Origin: an uncultured Helicobacter sp.
GTDB taxonomy: Bacteria; Campylobacterota; Campylobacteria; Campylobacterales; Helicobacteraceae
Length of the DNA stretch: 61,162 nucleotides
Direction of reading: 5' to 3'
Assembly (NCBI GenBank): GCA_944326445.1
Contig: CALVDZ010000012.1
Location: forward strand, 1 to 61,162
Of the stretch, positions 1 to 8,580 are shown piece after piece. The notes below the pieces were generated by a model, which ran no database searches, was not told where the DNA came from, and saw only the letters and a program-made list of their open reading frames with translations. The first letter of the stretch is position 1, and each line of letters begins with the position of its first letter. Position numbers and translations under genes: made by a program.

Positions 1-536
1 ATAATCCACAGAGTGAGGAGAATAAGCTCTATGCGTATTACAACTATGTGCTAAGCGTGATACCAAAAGATGAGTGGGTTACCAAGGTGGATGTCGATCA
101 TATCTACCATTCCCAAAAACTCTACAAAAACTTCTATCTCCTCAAAAACCCGTGGGATATGATGATATGGGGTATGCTAAACTTCGATGTGCGTGAGGGA
201 AGCGTGTATGTCGAGGATATGGCGTATCGTCAGCAATACGATCATATCACTTGCCAAAGGCGCAACCTCGTGTTTGAGGAGATAGAGGCGGCGTGGAATG
301 GCATAGATGAGAGAAGGGGCTCGTTTGAAACACCTATAAGAAAGACAAAGGGCATAATCAAAACCGAGCTCACGCATTGGCACTTCCCCTGTATCAAGGA
401 CGCGCGCAGAGTAGCGAGCAAAAATCGCAAGTGGCTGCCTATCGATCAGTGGGAGAGTCCCGATATCGGCGTGCGTATCGATCCTAGTATGCTAGATTCT
501 AAGCTAATCCTAGAGCTTTGCAGGGAGTTTGAGTGA
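1..536 (+). CDS. CgtA-like beta-1,4-N-acetylgalactosaminyltransferase, 3' part
   Basis: The reading frame is already open at base 3 and has no start in the window, so the 5' part of the gene lies outside. About 178 residues are visible. The stretch beginning NPQSEENKLYAYYNYV, followed by IPKDEW and KVDVDHIY, closely resembles, from memory, Campylobacter jejuni CgtA, which adds GalNAc to sialylated lipooligosaccharide in making ganglioside-like outer cores. The Asp-Val-Asp (DVDH) is the likely nucleotide-sugar and metal site, and a late HWHFP matches the conserved NYHFP of that family. By inference it acts at the cytoplasmic face on LPS or LOS. The nearest genes on the right are restriction genes and do not form an evident glycan operon with it. 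Family assignment is good; the exact sugar acceptor is not known. Confidence 0.75.
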   Translation, partial: NPQSEENKLYAYYNYVLSVIPKDEWVTKVDVDHIYHSQKLYKNFYLLKNPWDMMIWGMLNFDVREGSVYVEDMAYRQQYDHITCQRRNLVFEEIEAAWNGIDERRGSFETPIRKTKGIIKTELTHWHFPCIKDARRVASKNRKWLPIDQWESPDIGVRIDPSMLDSKLILELCREFE

Positions 537-561
537 GCGGCGATAGGTTTATAGCTTACCC

Positions 562-585
562 TTGACTCACAAAAAAAAATACAAT
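562..585 (+). promoter_or_regulatory. possible promoter of the 614 gene
   Basis: TTGACT at 562-567 and TACAAT at 580-585, with an A9 run between them. The spacing is short (12 bases), but Campylobacterota promoters depend mainly on the -10 box. An AAAGGA ribosome-binding site (599-604) and an ATG at 614 follow. Confidence 0.4.
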
Positions 586-613
586 TGTGGCACCAGAGAA
601 AGGATAGCCACAG

Positions 614-896
614 ATGCAAACACAGACAGAAAACTTCAGGCAAGCTTTCAAACACGCATTGCGGGCATTCGCACGCCAATCCGATACGCTAGCAAATGGC
701 GGTGCGAGCGTGCAAGAGGTGCAAGAGTGGTTTAATGAGGCATTGCGCGGTATGGACGCCTTATGTGTGTGCTGTGAATCTTGGTAATGATATACGCGGG
801 GTTGAGAGCGCGCAGTTGCCCTCGGTGCTCTTTGCTAGGGAGGATACTTTGGGCGAGGGCTTTGTCAATGGTGCGGCACTAAAAACGGAGCTGTAA
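614..896 (+). pseudogene. small hypothetical gene, probably frameshifted
   Basis: A plausible start (AAAGGA, nine bases, ATG at 614) opens a 57-codon frame beginning MQTQTENFRQAF that stops at 785-787. A second frame continues to a stop at 896 with ordinary-looking protein sequence (LPSVLFARED, then GEGFVNGAAL). A shift around 760-785 would join the two into one product of about 93 residues. I do not recognise the family. The alternative is a genuine 57-residue protein followed by non-coding DNA. It lies in the 386-base interval between the CgtA-like gene and the AT-rich gene that precedes mcrB, and may be the relic of a gene displaced when the restriction locus arrived. Confidence 0.35.
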
Positions 897-922
897 GTAT
901 ATTTAAAATTAAAGAGAGAATA

Positions 923-1573
923 ATGAATAGCAAGAGAGAATTATTTTTGGAATTTCAAAGAAAGTGGAATTCGGAAAAAATAAAGGCTATGACATTGGAG
1001 GAATATACGAGCGTTGGTGAGAAAGAAAGGCAGGATTTTTCTTATTGGATTGAATCAAGGCTTGATGAAATAGGGAGTATATGGGGAGGCAGTGCCTTTA
1101 AATTTGGAATTTATAAGTGTCTTTCGGATAATGGAGATAGAGAAAAAAGTGGGAGGATTTATAAAGATGGATATGCATGGTATAAGAAATATGGTGAGAC
1201 TAAAGATCAAGCTTTTGAAAAAATTAAGAGCATTATTGTAAATATAATCGAGTTAAGCCAAAAAAATGAATTGGAAGAAATAGATAATATTGAATTTGGC
1301 GATACAACAAAGTGGAAAATAGCCTTTCACTATCAAAATGTAGATGATATGAAAATTCTCAATATTTTTAGTGGCGGGAAATTAAAGGAAATCGCTAGGG
1401 GAGAATATGGAATTTCTTCACCTCTAAAGATGAATGAAATATATAGAAAAATTTTGGGCGATAAACAATATAGTTTTGAAGAGGTTTTAGAAAAGGCTAA
1501 GGGCTTATGGGATAAGTATGATAATAATGGAGAGCAAAAAACAAAAGGTAATAACAAGGAGAATGTAATGTAA
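923..1573 (+). CDS. hypothetical protein upstream of mcrB, possible recognition partner
   Basis: A 216-residue, charged, soluble-looking protein with no signal peptide or membrane segment. It is clearly more AT-rich than the surrounding genes (runs of aaaaa, ggaaatt, gataataatgg), suggesting recent transfer. AGAGAGAATA before ATG 923 can serve as a ribosome-binding site. The stretch WGGSAFKFGIYK followed by DGYAWYKKYGETKDQAF resembles small domains found beside or fused to McrB-type ATPases. It ends 39 bases before mcrB. That mcrB lacks the N-terminal DNA-binding region of E. coli McrB, so this protein may supply recognition in trans. That role is inference; the family is unrecognised. Confidence 0.55.
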   Translation: MNSKRELFLEFQRKWNSEKIKAMTLEEYTSVGEKERQDFSYWIESRLDEIGSIWGGSAFKFGIYKCLSDNGDREKSGRIYKDGYAWYKKYGETKDQAFEKIKSIIVNIIELSQKNELEEIDNIEFGDTTKWKIAFHYQNVDDMKILNIFSGGKLKEIARGEYGISSPLKMNEIYRKILGDKQYSFEEVLEKAKGLWDKYDNNGEQKTKGNNKENVM

Positions 1574-1612
1574 AATTTACAGACTAAAGATAATAATAAG
1601 AGGAAAAATGTA

Positions 1613-3118
1613 TTGCAAATCCCATTAAATCAAATCCTTTATGGACCTCCGGGTACGGGCAAAACCTATACTACGATAAATAAGGCATTGGAGATACTAA
1701 AAGAATATGGCGTGATTGATGAGATTCCAAGCGACAGACAAGAAGCAAAAAGGCTTTTTGACGCATTTAAGGAAAGGGGGCAAATCGCTTTTGTAACATT
1801 CCACCAAAGCTATGGGTATGAGGAGTTTGTCGAGGGGATAAAGCCTATTCTAGATTCAGAAGAGTCGCCAAATCCACAAAATTTAAGCTATGAAATTACA
1901 GATGGAATCTTTAAAAGGCTTTGCGAGAGTGCATTGAAAAACTATCAAAATTCTAAAGAAAAATCATCCGACCTGCAACAAGGAATGGAGATTGATAAGC
2001 TTTTAGAAATGTATGCAGAAATAATACAGAGAAAGCTTGATGAGGGGGAAACACTTAATTTTACAGGTTCGAAATTGACTGAAAGTGTAATGTGTATCAA
2101 AAAAGTTCATAGACGAAAAAATGGCGAAATTCAGTCTATTTTAATAGGAAATCCTAACTTTCAAAACACCCAAAGTCTCTCAAAAAATGTGATTAAAAAA
2201 TATTATGAGGATTTTAAAAATGGGGTTTTAGTGGATTGGAGAGACATTAAGCCTAGCTATGAATCACAAGCCGCATACCATGGCAACGCCATCTATTATT
2301 TTACGCTTTTAGAAAAGCTCAAAGAATTTGAGGAGGGTGAGTATAAAAAATTCAAGCAAGATTCTCATGTAAATTCTGCAGGTTTAAGGCAACAGCTAAA
2401 GCCCCATATCCTCATCATCGATGAGATTAATCGCGGGAATATCGCTAAGATTCTCGGCGAGCTTATCACGCTTATCGAGCCTAGCAAACGCATAGGAGAG
2501 AGCGAGGAGCTGCGAGTAGAGCTGCCTTATAGTGGCAAGAGCTTTGATGAGGGCAGGGGCTTTGGCGTGCCACGCAATCTCTATATCATCGGTACGATGA
2601 ATACGGCTGATAGGAGTATCGCCCTGCTTGATACGGCGTTGCGTAGGCGGTTTGAGTTTGTGGAGATGCTGCCAAACCCTGAAGTTTTGAGCAAGGATTG
2701 CGCGGGTGTGAATCTGCAAGCATTGCTAGAATCTATGAATAATCGCATAGCGTTTTTACTCGATAGGGAGCATAGCATCGGGCATAGTTATTTTGTGGGG
2801 ATTGTTAGTCTGCAGGATTTGCAAAATGCCTTTAAAAACAAGATTATCCCGCTGCTGCAGGAGTATTTTTATGAGGATTACTCTAAGATTATCGCGGTGC
2901 TAAATAATAATGGAATGATAAAATCCCAAAGTATGCAGGATTTGGGTGTGAGCTTGAGCGAGGATTTGGTAGATTCTGAAAAGTGTGTGTATGAAATCAC
3001 AGATTCTAGCAAATGGGGCGCGGAGCAGTTTGTGGCGATATACGACAAGGACAAGGCAGAGAGCCTCAAGAAAGCAAAAGATTCTAAAAATACAGAATCT
3101 CACACTTTAGATTCTTAG
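1613..3118 (+). CDS. mcrB: McrB-type AAA+ GTPase/ATPase of a modification-dependent restriction system
   Basis: 501 residues. Walker A GPPGTGKT is at residues 11-18, Walker B ILIIDEINRG near 265-275, and the McrB signature TMNTADRS near 327, followed by DTALRRRFEF. In the McrB family the motor translocates DNA and activates the McrC nuclease at methylated cytosine. The AAA domain starts almost at the N-terminus, so the roughly 150-residue DNA-binding domain of E. coli McrB is absent. About 110 extra, AT-rich residues (near 115-225) lie between Walker A and B and could hold the recognition function. The start is TTG 1613: AAGAGGA at 1597-1603 is well spaced, while ATG 1608 runs into a stop after six codons. 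It is followed by mcrC after 28 bases. Confidence 0.9.
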   Translation: MQIPLNQILYGPPGTGKTYTTINKALEILKEYGVIDEIPSDRQEAKRLFDAFKERGQIAFVTFHQSYGYEEFVEGIKPILDSEESPNPQNLSYEITDGIFKRLCESALKNYQNSKEKSSDLQQGMEIDKLLEMYAEIIQRKLDEGETLNFTGSKLTESVMCIKKVHRRKNGEIQSILIGNPNFQNTQSLSKNVIKKYYEDFKNGVLVDWRDIKPSYESQAAYHGNAIYYFTLLEKLKEFEEGEYKKFKQDSHVNSAGLRQQLKPHILIIDEINRGNIAKILGELITLIEPSKRIGESEELRVELPYSGKSFDEGRGFGVPRNLYIIGTMNTADRSIALLDTALRRRFEFVEMLPNPEVLSKDCAGVNLQALLESMNNRIAFLLDREHSIGHSYFVGIVSLQDLQNAFKNKIIPLLQEYFYEDYSKIIAVLNNNGMIKSQSMQDLGVSLSEDLVDSEKCVYEITDSSKWGAEQFVAIYDKDKAESLKKAKDSKNTESHTLDS

Positions 3119-3146
3119 AATCTAACTTCCTCACAAAGAGCTATCT

Positions 3147-4835
3147 ATGCCAAATATACCCACACTCCACATCGCCGAATATCAGAGCTTCACGCAGGGC
3201 GATATAGAATCTTGCTTTAGAAATTTGGGGCTAGATTCTGCTAAATGCTCACAAAAAGCCCAAAAAATCTTTGAGGAATTACAAGAATTTGTCAAACAAG
3301 AGGGCAATGGCAAGTTTTTGTGCTTTAGTGGGCGTGGCACGCTCAAAGCCCAAAATTATGTCGGGCTTATCCAGACTAAAAGTGGCTTTTGTGTAGAGAT
3401 TCTCCCTAAGACTTTCGCGGGTAATAATCCCGCTAATAAGGACTTTGCGCACGATCTCTGCGAATACCACAAAAGTGGCAAGGGCAAAGCCTCGCAAAAA
3501 GTCTTTGACAAGGCGCCATTTAGCACAAAGGTAGCGGATTTTGTAGAATCTATCGCACAAGGTGAGCTATGGGACGGAGGTGTGCCCCATCGCAGCGGGG
3601 TAGATTCTAAGGATAACGCAGAATCTAGCAGTGAGACAAAAAACCCACAATCGCCCATCGCTTGCCCCATTTGTGAATCTAAGCAGATTCTGCTCAACTG
3701 CCTTGCCACGCTAAGGCGCGATATACCATTTGAGGCAAGCCATATCGCCTCTTTGCATACACTCAAAACCCCGCTTTTAGAGATTTTTGTCCTTATGTTT
3801 GTGAGAGAGTGCGAGTCTCTCCTCCACAAGGGGCTAAAGATTGATTACCTAGAAATCGCGCAAAATAGGGCGTTTCTCAAGGGCAAACTCCTCTTTAATG
3901 GGCAGATAAGGCATAATCTCGTGCATAAGGAGCGATTTTTCACAAGCAGCGATGAGTATAGTAGTGATACCGCCCCAAATCGCCTTATCAAAGCCACACT
4001 AGAGCTTTTGCACACTCTACTTGTGAGCCCAAAGACACGCACGAGATTAGATTGCGTATATTTTGCCTTTGAGGATATTTCCCCAAGTCGCCACATAGAG
4101 AGTGATTTTGCCAAATGTCAGAATATGCGCCGACTCCGCGAATACAAGTGCATACTTGCGTGGTGCGCGCTATTTTTGCGCCAAAAGAGTTTTAGTGCGT
4201 ATAGTGGCAGCACACAGGCTTTTGCCCTGCTTTTCCCTATGGAGCAGCTTTTTGAATCCTTTGTGGCGCATTGGATAGCACGCAGTGCCCGAGAGAGCAG
4301 ACAAAACTACCAAGTGAGATGCCAAGAAAAAGTCAAGCGTTTTATGGTAGAGATTTTAAAAGACACTCCTACACAAAGAATAGAGGAGCTGATAGCTAAT
4401 GGCTTATCAAGGCGGGATAACGAGGCTTTTGCACTGCAGCCTGATATCGTGCTGCGAGGCGTGGGCGAGAATAAAGGCGCGATTGCTATCCTTGATACCA
4501 AGTGGAAGATTCCAGATACTAGCAATGATGAGAAAAGGTATGGTATATCCCAAAGTGATGTGTATCAAATGTGGGCATATGCGAGCAAATACGCGAGGGA
4601 ATGCCCACAATCCACAGAATCTAGCGACTCTTTACGATCCCATATCACGACTTGGCTTATCTACCCGCTTTGTGCAAGGACAAAGGAGGTGCAGGGCAAA
4701 AGGTGGTTTTTCAAAGCAAGCCTACCGCCTGATACTGCAAATGACACGACTAAGAATGCCTCAGACAATGCGCCCACTAACACAGGCAAGTTAGTTTCTT
4801 TAAATATCGTCTTTTTTCCACTATTGCAGGGCTAG
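3147..4835 (+). CDS. mcrC: McrC-type nuclease subunit
   Basis: 562 residues, downstream of mcrB in the same operon. A PD-(D/E)xK nuclease core is visible as QPDIVL near residue 432 and AILDTKWK near 448, the arrangement used by McrC to cut DNA. The N-terminal half carries the usual McrC adaptor region (FSGRGTLKAQNYVGLI). Residues about 150-175 form a Ser/Asp/Glu-rich low-complexity insert built partly from the AGATTCT/AGAATCT word and ending at a CPICESK sequence that could bind metal. E. coli McrC is 348 residues, so this is a long member of the family, as is common in Campylobacterota. No frameshift is seen, so the locus should be functional. Confidence 0.88.
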   Translation: MPNIPTLHIAEYQSFTQGDIESCFRNLGLDSAKCSQKAQKIFEELQEFVKQEGNGKFLCFSGRGTLKAQNYVGLIQTKSGFCVEILPKTFAGNNPANKDFAHDLCEYHKSGKGKASQKVFDKAPFSTKVADFVESIAQGELWDGGVPHRSGVDSKDNAESSSETKNPQSPIACPICESKQILLNCLATLRRDIPFEASHIASLHTLKTPLLEIFVLMFVRECESLLHKGLKIDYLEIAQNRAFLKGKLLFNGQIRHNLVHKERFFTSSDEYSSDTAPNRLIKATLELLHTLLVSPKTRTRLDCVYFAFEDISPSRHIESDFAKCQNMRRLREYKCILAWCALFLRQKSFSAYSGSTQAFALLFPMEQLFESFVAHWIARSARESRQNYQVRCQEKVKRFMVEILKDTPTQRIEELIANGLSRRDNEAFALQPDIVLRGVGENKGAIAILDTKWKIPDTSNDEKRYGISQSDVYQMWAYASKYARECPQSTESSDSLRSHITTWLIYPLCARTKEVQGKRWFFKASLPPDTANDTTKNASDNAPTNTGKLVSLNIVFFPLLQG

Positions 4836-4913
4836 ATTCTAGGATTGTTAGGGCTAGGTTTAAGCCCGCCCCTGTGCGCATACAGGAAATCCCCGCGCTT
4901 TCATAGACTCATA
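4836..4913. other. convergent intergenic region mcrC/pseB
   Basis: 78 bases between two converging genes. It contains a small dyad, CCTGT-gcgcat-ACAGG, around 4870-4886. There is no T-run after it on either strand, so I do not call a terminator. Confidence 0.3.
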
Positions 4914-5906
4914 TCAGAGATTTTGCAAATACTCCCGCAAGTCCTCTTGGCTCAGCCATTGTGTGTTGCTATCGCTCGCGTATTCAAACTCCCCCTGCAC
5001 AATGCGCCCGCTTAAGCCATTGGCAGTGCGCGTGTAGTCGATGGGCGATTGGAAATTGATAGTGGGCATTAGCGTATAAAAATCCTCAAACTCCACGCAC
5101 AGCCGCGCATCGTCTTTTGGTATCATCACTTCGTGGAGCTTCTCGCCCGGGCGTATGCCCACGACTTTGAGCGGTATATCGGGTGCGAGCGTGTGGGCGA
5201 GATCGGCGATTTTCATACTTGGGATTTTGGGCACAAATATCTCGCCTCCGTGCATTCGCTCCAAACTCTGCAATACAAACGCCACGCCAGAATCTAGCGT
5301 GATAAAAAAGCGCGTCATACGCATATCGGTGATGGGCAGCTCTGTGGCATTAGATTCTATGAGTTTTTTAAAAAATGGTATCACAGAGCCGCGCGAGCCC
5401 ATCACATTGCCATAGCGCACCACGCTAAACTTGGACTTGGAGCTGCCTTTGAAGTTGTTTGCCGCGATGAAAAGCTTGTCAGAGCACAGCTTCGTCGCGC
5501 CATAGAGGTTGATGGGATTTGCCGCTTTGTCCGTGCTAAGGGCGATGATATGGGTTACATTATTGTGCAGGGCGGCGGTGATGAGATTGCTCGCGCCATC
5601 GATATTGGTTTTGATACACTCCATAGGGTTGTATTCCGCGATAGGCACGTGCTTGAGCGCAGCGGCGTGGATACACACATCGATACCATTTAGCGCAGTC
5701 TTTAGTCGCTCGCCATCGCGCACATCGCCGATAAAAAAACGCATTCGCTTATCATTTAGATTCTGCTCCATCTCGTATTGTTTGAGCTCATCGCGGCTAT
5801 ACACGACGACTTTTTTTGGGTTGTAGTGTGCGAGGATTGTTTGGATAAATCTTTTGCCAAAGCTCCCCGTGCCGCCGGTTATGAGGATATTTTTGCCTCT
5901 AAGCAT
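4914..5906 (-). CDS. pseB: UDP-GlcNAc 4,6-dehydratase (inverting), pseudaminic acid pathway
   Basis: 330 residues of an extended short-chain dehydrogenase. The Rossmann motif GGTGSFG is at residues 11-17, STDKA near 124 and YGATK near 132. The pattern LKHVPIAEYNP is typical of PseB/FlaA1. PseB converts UDP-GlcNAc to the 4-keto-6-deoxy-altrose sugar, the first step to pseudaminic acid, used in Helicobacter and Campylobacter to glycosylate flagellin and so needed for motility. Length matches the family. It is the last gene of the minus-strand run headed at 10.4 kb, 9 bases behind mrdA. No other pse genes are in the window, so the rest of the pathway lies elsewhere. Confidence 0.93.
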   Translation of the reverse strand: MLRGKNILITGGTGSFGKRFIQTILAHYNPKKVVVYSRDELKQYEMEQNLNDKRMRFFIGDVRDGERLKTALNGIDVCIHAAALKHVPIAEYNPMECIKTNIDGASNLITAALHNNVTHIIALSTDKAANPINLYGATKLCSDKLFIAANNFKGSSKSKFSVVRYGNVMGSRGSVIPFFKKLIESNATELPITDMRMTRFFITLDSGVAFVLQSLERMHGGEIFVPKIPSMKIADLAHTLAPDIPLKVVGIRPGEKLHEVMIPKDDARLCVEFEDFYTLMPTINFQSPIDYTRTANGLSGRIVQGEFEYASDSNTQWLSQEDLREYLQNL

Positions 5907-5915
5907 ACGCGCTCC

Positions 5916-7697
5916 TTAGTTTATATAGCCCAGATCGTAGAGTTTATTGACGATATTGACAAGTATGGGACCGCCATTCCCGCCACTCCCGCCGTGCTCA
6001 AGCATAATCGTGATGGCGTATTTGGGCTCATTGTATGGCACAAATGCCGTGATCCACGCGTGCGAGCGCGCAAAATACTCCATCTCGTGCTCTTTGATAC
6101 GCGTTTTCATATCTTGGGGGATACCTGTAACTTGCGCGGTGCCTGTCTTGCACGCTATGGGGACTTTCGCCCCGCGTGTGCGCCAATACGCCGTCCCGCC
6201 ATCAGCAGAGTTGCACACTTGATACATACCTTTGCGCAAGGCATTTAGCTTTTGCTTTTGGGTGGTGCTTAGGACATCTGCTACCTCATATTGCGCGGGA
6301 GTCTCATTAAACATCTTAGCAAAATGCGGCGTTACAAACTTGCCCGAGGCGATGAGGGCAGTGTAGCGCGCCACCTGCATAGGCGTTACGAGAAAATACC
6401 CCTGCCCGATAGAGGTATTGACCAAATCCCCCGTAACCCAATTTTCGCCCTTTGCCCTTAGCTTCCACTCGGGCGTGGGGACTACGCCGGATTTTTCGTG
6501 TGGGATATCTATGCCTGTTTTTTTCCCAAAGCCCATTTGGCTAAGCACCGTGGCGACATTGCTAATGCCAACCTGCATAGAGAGCTTGTAAAAATACACA
6601 TCCACCGAGCTTTTAATCGCCTTAAACAAATCCGCGCTTTTATGCCCGCATTTCCAATCGCGATATTTGCGCCCACCTAGCTCGATATAGCAAGGCGTCT
6701 CGATAGTCGTGTGCTCGGTGATCTCGCCAAACTCCAAAAACGCCAAGCCCATCGCCATTTTGATAACCGAGCCGGGCGGATACTGCCCTGCTATCATTTT
6801 ATTGACTAGCGGATAGTGGGGGTTTTCGAGGAGGGCGCGCCATTTTTGTGTGCTAATGCCACCGATGAAGTCGTTGAGATTGTATTCTGGATAGCTTCCT
6901 GCTGCGAGAATCTCGCCATTATGCACATCGAGCACCACCACCGCGCCTTCTTTGTCTGTGAATTCAGAATCTATAAGCTCTTGGAGGCGCAAATCAAGGG
7001 TAAGGGTTAGGTTGTTTTGCCTAAGTGACTTTGCCTCTTGTAGCACTTTGACTTCCTTATGCAGGGCGTTAATCTGCGTCTTGCGATAGCTCGCCTCGCC
7101 TTGTAAGAAGTCGTTGTATTGGGATTCTATGCCCATTTTGCCCATAACCTTGGTGTAAAAAGATAGGGGATTTTTGTCCATATCGCTTTGGTTTGCTTTG
7201 GACACATAGCCGATGATATGTGAGGCAGAAGATTCATTAGGATAGAATCTCTTGCTTGTTGGCATAACCACGATATGCGGGCTTTGCTTGAGATAAGTGA
7301 AAGAGTGCTGAATCTCACGATATGCCAAAAAATCCACCACCACAATGGGTGCGTGATTATACGAGGTATTGGCGTTGGTGTAGGTTTTGGTGAGTTTTTG
7401 TGAATCTAGGAAGGGAAAGTATTTGACAATGAGCTCGATTTGCTCTTGGAGTAGGGAGCTTTTGAGCCGTGGGGTGATAGCAATGGCAAAGCCTAGCTCA
7501 TTGATAGCTAAAGGCTCGTTGTTTCTATCTAATATCTGCCCGCGGATAGGCACGAGCACATCGACTTTTGTCGCGTTTTTTTGGGCGTATTTGTCATAAT
7601 ACTCGTGATTAATGCTCGTAACCACCCACAGCCGCAGCGCGATGATGAGCCACACAAAGAGGAAAAACCCCGTAGCGATTTTAAAGCGCATACTCAT
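5916..7697 (-). CDS. mrdA: penicillin-binding protein 2, elongasome transpeptidase
   Basis: 593 residues with one N-terminal membrane anchor (about 7-27, GFFLFVWLIIALRLW), a PBP dimerisation region, and a transpeptidase domain. The catalytic Ser is in PPGSVIKMA (near 309), the second motif is SVDVYFYKL, and the KTG triad is CKTGTAQVTG (near 516). PBP2 crosslinks peptidoglycan during cell elongation with MreB, MreC, MreD and RodA, and so keeps the helical rod shape. The start is ATG 7697 or ATG 7691, both overlapping the end of the MreD-like gene upstream; a GGTGAG lies before the first. The overlap implies translational coupling. Confidence 0.93.
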   Translation of the reverse strand: MSMRFKIATGFFLFVWLIIALRLWVVTSINHEYYDKYAQKNATKVDVLVPIRGQILDRNNEPLAINELGFAIAITPRLKSSLLQEQIELIVKYFPFLDSQKLTKTYTNANTSYNHAPIVVVDFLAYREIQHSFTYLKQSPHIVVMPTSKRFYPNESSASHIIGYVSKANQSDMDKNPLSFYTKVMGKMGIESQYNDFLQGEASYRKTQINALHKEVKVLQEAKSLRQNNLTLTLDLRLQELIDSEFTDKEGAVVVLDVHNGEILAAGSYPEYNLNDFIGGISTQKWRALLENPHYPLVNKMIAGQYPPGSVIKMAMGLAFLEFGEITEHTTIETPCYIELGGRKYRDWKCGHKSADLFKAIKSSVDVYFYKLSMQVGISNVATVLSQMGFGKKTGIDIPHEKSGVVPTPEWKLRAKGENWVTGDLVNTSIGQGYFLVTPMQVARYTALIASGKFVTPHFAKMFNETPAQYEVADVLSTTQKQKLNALRKGMYQVCNSADGGTAYWRTRGAKVPIACKTGTAQVTGIPQDMKTRIKEHEMEYFARSHAWITAFVPYNEPKYAITIMLEHGGSGGNGGPILVNIVNKLYDLGYIN

Positions 7698-8160
7698 AAA
7701 GGCTCACCATCACTGCCTCACACACGCAGTAATACACCAGCACAAGCGGATTGAGAAAGCTCTGCGCACTCGCATTGCCCTCCATACCCACAAGCCACAC
7801 ATACACGCACGCATACACCATCACCACCTGCACGATACTTAGGATATATTTGGCATTAAAATTCGCAAGCCAGAGCATCGCCACATAGTGCAGCACCACA
7901 AAAAGCACGACTAAAAACCACAGCGGGAAATCATAAAAGACTTCCACCACAAGCATCATCGCCAAAACAATGCAAAATCGCCAAAAATCTCCCCTCGTGT
8001 CATAGCGCACAAAGAGCACAAACAAAATGCCAAGCAGCGGGGGCAAATACACGATGATACTTGCTAGGCACTCATACACAAAGAGCCCAAGCAAAAAAAG
8101 GATATTTCTTAGACTTTGGCTATAAGAGCTATCTCGTCGCATATCGGAAAATGTTTGCAT
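7681..8160 (-). CDS. MreD-like integral membrane protein
   Basis: About 159 residues that are almost entirely hydrophobic, with about five membrane segments (for example ILFLLGLFVYECLASIIVYLPPLLGILFVLFV). I recognise no sequence motif. Size, topology and a position directly before mrdA with a 17-base overlap match MreD, the membrane partner of MreC and PBP2 in the elongasome. The start is unclear: codons at 8178, 8160 and 8142 are all in frame and none has a good ribosome-binding site, which fits coupling to the upstream acetyltransferase gene that it overlaps by 34-70 bases. The alternative is a generic membrane protein of the rod-shape locus. Confidence 0.6.
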   Translation of the reverse strand: MQTFSDMRRDSSYSQSLRNILFLLGLFVYECLASIIVYLPPLLGILFVLFVRYDTRGDFWRFCIVLAMMLVVEVFYDFPLWFLVVLFVVLHYVAMLWLANFNAKYILSIVQVVMVYACVYVWLVGMEGNASAQSFLNPLVLVYYCVCEAVMVSLYEYAL

Positions 8161-8570
8161 TTGATACAATCCGCCCATATTTTGTGGTTTGGTAAAAGTG
8201 TCTTGTCTATTATAACAAATCCCAACTTTTCAAAGAGCTTCTCTCTGTATGTGAGCACGAGCACTTCACTTAGTCCGAGGCTTTTGGCTTCGGCTTTGAT
8301 AGATTCTATAAGCACGCTTGCAATCCCCCTGCCTCTGTGGGATTCTCGCACGATGAGCGAGCGTAGCTCCCCAAGAGTGGGAGAATACACATATAGCGCG
8401 CAAAACCCCACGATCTCCCCCTCATCACGCACGATATGATAGGATCTAATCGCATTTGCCATCTCCTCCTCACTCCGCTCTAATATCACGCCGCGGCGCA
8501 CTTCATCGCTCACTAGCGCGCGCATTTGCGGTATGTCTTTTAGCGTTGGTTTTTCTATCAAAAATGCCAT
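8109..8570 (-). CDS. GNAT acetyltransferase, short N-acetylglutamate-synthase type (ArgO-like)
   Basis: 153 residues of one GNAT domain. The acetyl-CoA loop is ESHRGRGIASVLI (residues about 78-90), followed by GLSEVLVLTYREKLFEKLGF. The C-terminal Cys pattern DCIKCKHFPICDE is characteristic of the single-domain NAGS-like proteins of Campylobacterota (C. jejuni argO in the arg cluster), which may make N-acetylglutamate at the head of arginine synthesis. The window also encodes argG and argD at 54-56.5 kb, so arginine synthesis is present. AAGGAA sits well before ATG 8570. A different acetyl acceptor cannot be excluded. Confidence 0.75.
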   Translation of the reverse strand: MAFLIEKPTLKDIPQMRALVSDEVRRGVILERSEEEMANAIRSYHIVRDEGEIVGFCALYVYSPTLGELRSLIVRESHRGRGIASVLIESIKAEAKSLGLSEVLVLTYREKLFEKLGFVIIDKTLLPNHKIWADCIKCKHFPICDEIALIAKV

Positions 8571-8580
8571 TGTGGATTCC

